A stretch of 11,132 nucleotides of DNA from positions 1 through 11,132 of the forward strand of contig JALUTW010000228.1 of the NCBI GenBank assembly GCA_027021685.1. Reading direction: 5' to 3'. The notes beneath the pieces are model-generated. The model was not told the origin of the DNA and searched no databases. It saw only the letters and a program-made list of their open reading frames with translations. This document shows, piece after piece, positions 6,830 through 11,132 of this stretch. Source of the stretch: Chromatiales bacterium. GTDB lineage: Bacteria > Pseudomonadota > Gammaproteobacteria > CAMYNG01. The position numbers and the translations under genes are program-made. The first letter of the stretch is position 1. Each line of letters begins with the position of its first letter.

Positions 6830-7588
6830 ATGAAAACCAGACTGACGTTTCTCATGCTTGCCGGAATGCTGCCCGGTCTCGCCGCCGCCGACAGCCTGGG
6901 CCTGTGGGTGGGGGCCGGCCAGTGGGACCGCGAGGTCACGGGGTACGTGCGGGACACCAACGACCCGGCCGACAATTTCAACCTGGACAATGCGGCCCAG
7001 GGCGTGGCCATGGGGGACAAGCGCGAGGGCTATCTCTATGCGGTCATCGAGCACCCGGTGCCGATGCTGCCCAACGTCAAGGTGGTGTCCACCTCCCAGA
7101 GCCACAGCGGATCGGGGACCTACAACCGGACCTTCGGCGGCATCACCTTCAGCGAAGACGTGGATGCGACCCTGGACCTGGATCACACCGACATCACCAT
7201 TTACTGGCAGGTGCTGGACAACGTGGTGGAGCTGGATCTGGGCCTCACCGCGCGCAAGTACGACGGCCGCGTGCGGGTGGTGGGCAAGACCAGCGGCAAC
7301 GTGGGCGAAGAGGCCATCGACAAAACCCTGCCCCTGGGCTACGCCCGGGTGGGGTTCGACCTGCCGCTGACCGGCCTGTCGCTGGCGGTGGAGGGCAACC
7401 TCATTTCCGTGGGAGACAGCAGCGCCAGCGACATCACCGCAAAAGTGATGTACGAGACCAGCTTCGGTCTCGGCGTGGAGGGCGGCGTCCGCAAGCAGAC
7501 CATCGAACTCGACCTGGCCGATACCAAGACGGTGGCCTCCGACCTCACCTTCAACGGCGTGTTCGCCGGCGTGTTCTTCCACTTCTGA
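6830..7588 (+). CDS. TIGR04219-type outer membrane beta-barrel protein
   Basis: The product is 252 residues. A signal peptide (1-20, ending GLAAA before D21) is followed by the family start GLWVGAGQW. Alternating hydrophobic strands run to the end, and the last residue is F252, the usual C-terminal aromatic recognised by the outer membrane assembly machinery. This pattern fits the TIGR04219 family of outer membrane proteins of unknown function. The start is firm: AAGGGGA at 6817-6823 sits 6 nt before the ATG. A strong terminator follows immediately, so the gene ends its transcription unit. It may be read from its own promoter, which I could not locate, or from uup through the hairpin cluster. 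It is not part of the T6SS operon downstream. Confidence 0.85.
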   Translation: MKTRLTFLMLAGMLPGLAAADSLGLWVGAGQWDREVTGYVRDTNDPADNFNLDNAAQGVAMGDKREGYLYAVIEHPVPMLPNVKVVSTSQSHSGSGTYNRTFGGITFSEDVDATLDLDHTDITIYWQVLDNVVELDLGLTARKYDGRVRVVGKTSGNVGEEAIDKTLPLGYARVGFDLPLTGLSLAVEGNLISVGDSSASDITAKVMYETSFGLGVEGGVRKQTIELDLADTKTVASDLTFNGVFAGVFFHF

Positions 7589-7598
7589 CGTCCGACCC

Positions 7599-7642
7599 GG
7601 GGGTGCGGCGGAAGGGCGCCGCACCCCCGCCTTTCCCGTTTT
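7599..7642 (+). terminator. Intrinsic terminator after the OMP gene
   Basis: GGGGGTGCGGCG (7599-7610) and CGCCGCACCCCC (7617-7628) form a perfect 12-bp stem with a 6-nt loop. A T-rich tail follows, with TTTCCCGTTTTT and then a run of eight T at 7651-7658. It should insulate the T6SS region from upstream transcription. Confidence 0.85.
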
Positions 7643-7835
7643 TCCGAAAATTTTTTTTCTGTTTTGTGAAGTGCGTCACATGACGTCACGCCCGCTCCAC
7701 GCGCTGTTTTTGCACTTTTCGTGCTGTTATTAAAAAAACGGTTATTTTCAATAACTAATGTCACTTTATTGAGGTTCGGCCTCAACTTCCAGCCGTTGCC
7801 TGAGGGCTTGACAGCAGGGCAAATCGAAAAAATCG
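7643..7835. other. AT-rich non-coding stretch upstream of the T6SS genes
   Basis: I see no gene in this stretch. It is clearly richer in A and T than the rest of the window, with runs of T and A (7651-7658, 7733-7739). It holds several inverted repeats: CGTCA-CA-TGACG (7674-7685, overlapping the palindrome TGACGTCA at 7681-7688), GTTATT-TTC-AATAAC (7741-7755) and TTGAGG-TTCGG-CCTCAA (7769-7785). A perfect TTGACA lies at 7808-7813 but its -10 partner is poor. AT-rich DNA of this kind is a typical target for H-NS-like silencers in high-GC hosts, but that is inference. Confidence 0.5.
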
Positions 7836-7919
7836 ATTAGGGATCTCCCTAATTGACATTAGGGAAAACCCTAATACGACCCCGGGAGATCCCTAGGTTG
7901 AATTAGGGATCTCACCAGC
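7836..7919. promoter_or_regulatory. Array of four operators at 22-bp spacing before the T6SS operon
   Basis: Copy 1 is ATTAGGG-ATCT-CCCTAAT (7836-7853). Copy 2 is ATTAGGG-AAAA-CCCTAAT (7858-7875). Copy 3 is degenerate, with GGG-AGAT-CCCTA (7884-7895). Copy 4 has an intact left half, ATTAGGG-ATCT (7902-7912), and a lost right half. The centres are at 7844.5, 7866.5, 7888.5 and 7910.5, exactly 22 bp apart, so all sites face nearly the same side of the helix. Copies 1 and 2 are perfect 7-4-7 inverted repeats, as expected for a dimeric regulator. The spacer of four is like that of the ComA box (TTGCGG-N4-CCGCAA), a NarL/FixJ-type site, so such a regulator is one possibility. The regulator is not encoded in this window. 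Confidence 0.75.
7853..7880 (+). promoter_or_regulatory. Possible promoter inside the operator array
   Basis: A perfect TTGACA (7853-7858) sits between operators 1 and 2. TACGAC (7875-7880), with 16-bp spacing, is a weak -10 matching 3 of 6. Operator 2 would then fill the spacer, which would suit repression. No better -10 is visible. Confidence 0.3.
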
Positions 7920-7947
7920 TTGCGGCTTCCGGTCCCGTTTGCATAAG
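7920..7947 (+). promoter_or_regulatory. Possible activator-dependent promoter of the T6SS operon
   Basis: TTGCGG (7920-7925) and CATAAG (7942-7947) are spaced by 16 bp. Both are weak hexamers, and operator 4 abuts the -35. This is the layout of a promoter that needs an activator bound near -42. It is an alternative to the promoter at 7853-7880, and sequence alone does not decide. Confidence 0.3.
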
Positions 7948-7953
7948 TTTCGC

Positions 7954-8057
7954 CGTGAAGGCGCGCAGCGCCTTTGCTTCCGGCGGTGCATGCCGCGCGG
8001 AAGACGATCAACGCCTTGGGCGGCATGCGCAGGGAGTACGGAGGAAGGACACGGCGC
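7954..8057 (+). promoter_or_regulatory. Leader with competing stems ahead of the first T6SS gene
   Basis: Segment A, GCATGCCGC (7988-7996), and segment C, GCGCATGCCGC (8054-8064), both complement segment B, GCGGCATGCGC (8020-8030). B-C is a perfect 11-bp stem that would bury the start codon at 8058-8060 and place the ribosome site in the loop. A-B is 9 bp and would free it. A separate hairpin, AAGGCGC-GCA-GCGCCTT (7958-7974), lies near the expected transcript start. The stems are seen directly; the switching function is inference. Confidence 0.4.
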
Positions 8058-8642
8058 ATGCCGCGTGCAAGGAACGTGTTGCAGGTGGGTATGGAAGTCA
8101 AAGCGGAAACCGTCGCATCGCTGCCGCCCTCGTCATCCCCCGGCGGGGCGGCGCATGTCACGGGGCCGGAGTCCCCGGCCGACTATGCCCAGCGTTCCGC
8201 CCTGCTGGCCCGGACCGTGGTCCGGGGGCTGGCCCGGCTCGTCGAGGGCCAGCGCCGGCTGGCGGAGGAGTTCGGGCTGTCGCTGGGCCGGGTCTTCCCC
8301 AACAGCCACGAGTGGCTGGAGGGACAGAACCCGGAGGAGGCTCTGACCGCGCTGTTCCGCTCGGGCCATGTCCGTGCCGGCGAGCTGGAGGACCTGTTCG
8401 AGGACCTCTGCGCCCATCAGCTCGCGCTGGTGAGCGCGCTGGACGACATCGCCCTGGCGACCATGCGCCACCTCAGCCCGGAGCAACTCAGGGAAGACTA
8501 TCCGGAACGCCGGATGAACGATGCGAAGGCCTGGCGCTTCTACAAGGAGCGCCTTCGCGAGCTGGTCGAGAACGACAACCTCCGCTTTCAGCGCCTGGTG
8601 GGCACCGGGTTCGTGCAGGGCTACACCCGGGCCCGCGGCTGA
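8058..8642 (+). CDS. T6SS TagH C-terminal-domain protein lacking FHA
   Basis: The product is 194 residues. A flexible Pro/Ser/Gly-rich N-terminus (about 1-42) is followed by a helical domain (about 43-190). That domain resembles the C-terminal part of T6SS FHA proteins (TagH/Fha type): EEFGLS, then LFEDLCAHQLALVSAL (103-118), a W-R-F-Y-K-E-R-L-R-E-L block and FQRLVGTGFVQGYTRA at the end. FHA proteins bind phosphothreonine and help post-translational T6SS activation. Here the FHA part is absent, and the DNA upstream is non-coding without fragments of it. The gene holds the usual FHA position directly before tssJ. ATG 8058 is chosen for its strong AGGAAGG 9 nt upstream; ATG 8091 (183 residues) is an alternative. 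Whether it works as a scaffold or is a remnant is unknown. Confidence 0.7.
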   Translation: MPRARNVLQVGMEVKAETVASLPPSSSPGGAAHVTGPESPADYAQRSALLARTVVRGLARLVEGQRRLAEEFGLSLGRVFPNSHEWLEGQNPEEALTALFRSGHVRAGELEDLFEDLCAHQLALVSALDDIALATMRHLSPEQLREDYPERRMNDAKAWRFYKERLRELVENDNLRFQRLVGTGFVQGYTRARG

Positions 8643-8694
8643 GGGCGGGCGGGGCGGCGGGGCCGTCCCGGTCGTTCGGTTGAGGAGTTGCGAC

Positions 8695-9159
8695 ATGAAG
8701 TACGACGGGTTGTGGAAGACGGCCCTGGTGGCCGGCGCCATGTTGATGTTGGCGGCTTGCGGGGGACCCACCATCCGGGTTGGCCTGTCCTCCAACGCCA
8801 ACCTCAACCTCAATGCCAACAGTGAGCCGCTGCCGGTGGTGGTGCGGATCTACCAGTTGTCGGACCGTGCGTCCTTCGACAACGCCACCTTCGCGGACAT
8901 CTGGAAGCGGGACAACGCGGTGCTGGGCAACGCCCTGCTCACGCGCAACGAGGTGGTGATGAACCCTTCGGCCCAGGACGAGGTGGAATTCGACCGCCAT
9001 GCCCAGGCCCGGTACGTGGGCGTGGCGGCGATCTTCCGCTCGCCCATCGAGAGCAAGTGGCGCGCGGTGTACGAGCTGTCCGACAGCTGGCTGGGCAAGA
9101 AGCTGTCCACCAGCTTCTCGGTGAGCCTGGTGGGCAACACGCTCCACATCACGGACTGA
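8695..9159 (+). CDS. tssJ: Type VI secretion system lipoprotein TssJ
   Basis: The product is 154 residues. Its signal peptide ends in the lipobox LAAC with C22. The following G23 is not Asp, which suits export to the outer membrane. The rest matches the TssJ/VasD/SciN family: a short beta-sandwich with PVVVRIYQL (47-55), the loop with DIWKRDNAVLG, and a C-terminal strand region. TssJ anchors the TssJLM membrane complex by binding the periplasmic part of TssM. The start has GAGGAG 7 nt upstream. An in-frame extension to 8521 overlaps the previous gene and lacks any such site. It lies 52 nt after the TagH-like gene and 10 nt before tssK, consistent with one operon. Confidence 0.95.
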   Translation: MKYDGLWKTALVAGAMLMLAACGGPTIRVGLSSNANLNLNANSEPLPVVVRIYQLSDRASFDNATFADIWKRDNAVLGNALLTRNEVVMNPSAQDEVEFDRHAQARYVGVAAIFRSPIESKWRAVYELSDSWLGKKLSTSFSVSLVGNTLHITD

Positions 9160-9169
9160 AGGGGGCGGC

Positions 9170-10510
9170 ATGAGCAAGGCACTGCACAAGGTTCTGTGGG
9201 CGGAGGGCATGTTCCTCGGCCAGCAGCACTTCCAGCTCTGGGACCGTTACCACGAGGCCTATCACAGCCTGGCCACGCGCGGCATCTCGCCCCTGGGCTG
9301 GGGCCTGCTGGAGCTGACCCTGGAGGACGAGGCCCTGCAGAACGCCCAGTACCGGATCAGGACTGCGCAGGTCATCTTCCCCGACGGCCGCCTGGTGAGC
9401 TACGACGCGGCGGAGGACGAGCCCCTGGTGCTGCAGCTCGAGGGCGGCCACTCCGAGCGCATCGAGGTGTACCTGGGACTGCCGTTCAACCGGGGCGCGA
9501 CCGGGATCAACGGCTACCGCAGCAACGGCAAGCTGTGCGCCTGGCGGGCCGACTATCGCACCGTGGGTGACGAGTACGACCCGGAGCGCCAGCGCGAGGT
9601 GATGCTGGGGCGGCCCAACCTGCTGCTGCTCACCGGTGAGGCCAGCCGCGAGAACATGACCTGGATCAAGCTGGACGAGCTGGTGAGCGACGGCGAGGGC
9701 GGGTACAGCCGGGTGCCGGAATACGTGCCCCCGGCGGTGCGCATCGGCGCCTCGGGGCACCTCACCGGACTGGTGCAGCGGCTCATCGAGCTGTTCCTGG
9801 CCAAGGTGCGGGTACTCAACGAGCGCCGGCGCCAGCTCTCGGCCTCCGTCGCCGACTTCGGCCACAGCGACGTGTCCAACTTCCTGGTGCTGCAGGCGCT
9901 GTCGGGCGCCATTCCGCTGCTCAAGCACTTCCAGGTCCACCCGGAACTGCACCCGGAGCAGCTCTACCAGCTCCTGGCCCGTGTCATCGGCAGCCTGTGC
10001 CCGTTCAGCTTCGAGCTGGACGTGCACGCCGTGCCGCACTACCAGCATTCCGACCTCACCGCCGTGTTCGCCGAGCTGGAGCAGCAGCTCCGCCAGCTCA
10101 TCGAGGTGGCCATGCCAGCGAAGATCCTGTCGGTGAAGCTCAAGCGGGAAGGGGGCAACCTCTACTCGGCGGATGCCATCGACTCCACCCTGCTGGCCAA
10201 CAACACCTTCTTCCTTGCGGTGTATTCGGAGTTCGACGACCCGCTGTGGGTCACCAAGTTCGAGCGGCAGGTCAAGGTGGGGGCGCGCAACGACATCGAG
10301 GCCCTCATCACCTCGGCCGTGCCCGGCGCCCTCATCAAGCACACCCCGCGGCCGCCCAGCAACATGCCGGTCAAGAGCGGTTTCGAATACTTCCGCATCG
10401 AGCCGCGCGGGGAATTCTGGGACCGCATCGTGGGCGACCAGACGCTGGCCGTCTTTCTCCCCAACGAGTTTGCCCGGGTGCGCATGGAAGTGGTCACGGT
10501 GCAGGAGTAG
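9170..10510 (+). CDS. tssK: Type VI secretion system baseplate protein TssK
   Basis: The product is 446 residues, the usual length of TssK (also ImpJ/VasE). It opens with the family hallmark VLWAEGMFLGQQHFQ (8-22). It carries VPEYVPPAVRIGAS (182-195) and the conserved VPHYQHSDLTAVF (288-300), and ends with the small C-terminal domain (about 320-446). In studied systems TssK is a cytoplasmic trimer that links the TssEFG baseplate, through its N-terminal part, to TssL and TssM of the membrane complex through its C-terminal part. A ribosome site (AAGGGGG) overlaps the end of tssJ. Only 3 nt separate its stop from the tssL start, so translation of the two is likely coupled. Confidence 0.97.
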   Translation: MSKALHKVLWAEGMFLGQQHFQLWDRYHEAYHSLATRGISPLGWGLLELTLEDEALQNAQYRIRTAQVIFPDGRLVSYDAAEDEPLVLQLEGGHSERIEVYLGLPFNRGATGINGYRSNGKLCAWRADYRTVGDEYDPERQREVMLGRPNLLLLTGEASRENMTWIKLDELVSDGEGGYSRVPEYVPPAVRIGASGHLTGLVQRLIELFLAKVRVLNERRRQLSASVADFGHSDVSNFLVLQALSGAIPLLKHFQVHPELHPEQLYQLLARVIGSLCPFSFELDVHAVPHYQHSDLTAVFAELEQQLRQLIEVAMPAKILSVKLKREGGNLYSADAIDSTLLANNTFFLAVYSEFDDPLWVTKFERQVKVGARNDIEALITSAVPGALIKHTPRPPSNMPVKSGFEYFRIEPRGEFWDRIVGDQTLAVFLPNEFARVRMEVVTVQE

Positions 10511-10513
10511 GAC

Positions 10514-11132
10514 ATGGGCAAGGCCATCGCCGTCAATCCCCTGCTGGAGTGCTGCACCTCGCTGTTCGCGCTCACCGCGCCGTTCCGCGGCGGGGAACGC
10601 GGGGAATCCCTGCCCGGCAACTACCGTGAGCGGATCCTCGCCGGTTTCGACGAGATGGAGCGCATGGCCTTCGAGCGCAAGATCACCATGCAGGTGGTCA
10701 AGGACGCCCGCTACGCCATGGCCGCCTACGTGGACGAGGTGGTGCTCACCTCGCAGTGGCCGGGGCGCATGGACTGGATGGCCAAACCGCTGCAGCTCGA
10801 ATTCTTCGGCGACCATTCCGCGGGCGAGGGTTTCTTCACCAGGCTCGCGGAACTGCGCCAGGGCGGCGAGCGCAACCTGGACCTGCTGGAACTCTACTTC
10901 GTGTGCCTCCAGCTCGGCTTCGAGGGCGCCTACCGCTTCAAGGGGCTGGAGCAGCTCATGGCCCTGCAGGTGGACCTCAAGGCCCAGATCGACGGCTACC
11001 GGGGCACCCGCAGCCTGCGCCTGTCGCCGCGCGGCCTGCCCAGGGAAACGGCCTTCACCCGGGCGCGCAACGAGATCCCGTACTGGGTCATCGGCACCGT
11101 GACCGCGGCCGCGGTGTTCTTCACCTACGTCG
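10514..11132 (+). CDS. tssL: Type VI secretion system protein TssL, DotU/IcmH family (partial, runs off window)
   Basis: The first 206 residues are present and the right edge cuts the gene. It starts 3 nt after tssK, with GGAG overlapping the tssK stop. The cytoplasmic DotU-type domain (about 7-180) shows YAMAAYVDEVVLTSQW (67-82), LQLEFFGD (93-100), AGEGFFTRL (103-111) and LELYFVCLQLGFEGAYR (125-141). The hydrophobic run from about 190 is the start of the single transmembrane helix near the C-terminus. TssL sits in the inner membrane with TssM and docks the baseplate through TssK. Whether it continues into a periplasmic peptidoglycan-binding (OmpA-like) domain, as in some homologues, cannot be seen. 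By usual gene order tssM should follow. Confidence 0.95.
   Translation, partial: MGKAIAVNPLLECCTSLFALTAPFRGGERGESLPGNYRERILAGFDEMERMAFERKITMQVVKDARYAMAAYVDEVVLTSQWPGRMDWMAKPLQLEFFGDHSAGEGFFTRLAELRQGGERNLDLLELYFVCLQLGFEGAYRFKGLEQLMALQVDLKAQIDGYRGTRSLRLSPRGLPRETAFTRARNEIPYWVIGTVTAAAVFFTYV

Noticed and set aside
7836..7919. Operator array as a CRISPR array
   Set aside because: The repeats are 18-bp inverted repeats with 4-nt gaps, not longer repeats with unique spacers of similar size, and no cas gene is present.
7770..7950. Sigma54 promoter for the T6SS operon, as seen in some T6SS clusters
   Set aside because: I checked the plausible GG and GC pairs and found no GG-N10-GC arrangement with the expected flanking bases before the first T6SS gene.

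Overview
The window is high-GC DNA from a Gram-negative bacterium, most likely a gammaproteobacterium. The evidence is the set MltF, Uup, a TIGR04219-type outer membrane protein, a DUF2189 membrane protein and a Proteobacteria-type type VI secretion system (T6SS). A Chromatiales/Ectothiorhodospiraceae-like host would fit, but that is only a guess from gene content and base composition. I see no insertion sequence, phage gene or CRISPR array.

Left part (1-4320). The tail of an unrecognised gene is followed by a good sigma70 promoter and a leader of about 230 nt, rich in palindromes, in front of a DUF2189 membrane protein (438-1211, +). Convergent to it lie two minus-strand genes. One is a membrane diguanylate-cyclase-like protein (1316-2626) with a variant GNDEF active site and an intact I-site. 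Upstream of it is the lytic transglycosylase mltF (2760-4190). Each minus-strand gene has its own extended -10 promoter.

Middle part (4321-7642). A tRNA-Ser(CGA) is followed by a long perfect hairpin and an inverted copy of its own T-arm. Next come uup (ABC-F ATPase, 4698-6632), a cluster of three hairpins, and a gene for an outer membrane beta-barrel protein (6830-7588) that ends in a strong intrinsic terminator.

Right part (7643-11132). This is the start of a T6SS operon reading off the window: a TagH C-terminal-domain protein without an FHA domain, then tssJ (lipoprotein), tssK (baseplate-to-membrane adaptor) and tssL (inner membrane, truncated by the window). It is preceded by about 420 nt of unusual control DNA. 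There is an AT-rich stretch, then four copies of a 7-4-7 inverted-repeat operator (ATTAGGG-N4-CCCTAAT) spaced exactly 22 bp centre to centre. A leader RNA follows, in which one segment can pair either with an upstream segment or with the start codon of the first T6SS gene. The operator array and this leader are the most striking features and look like a dedicated T6SS switch.
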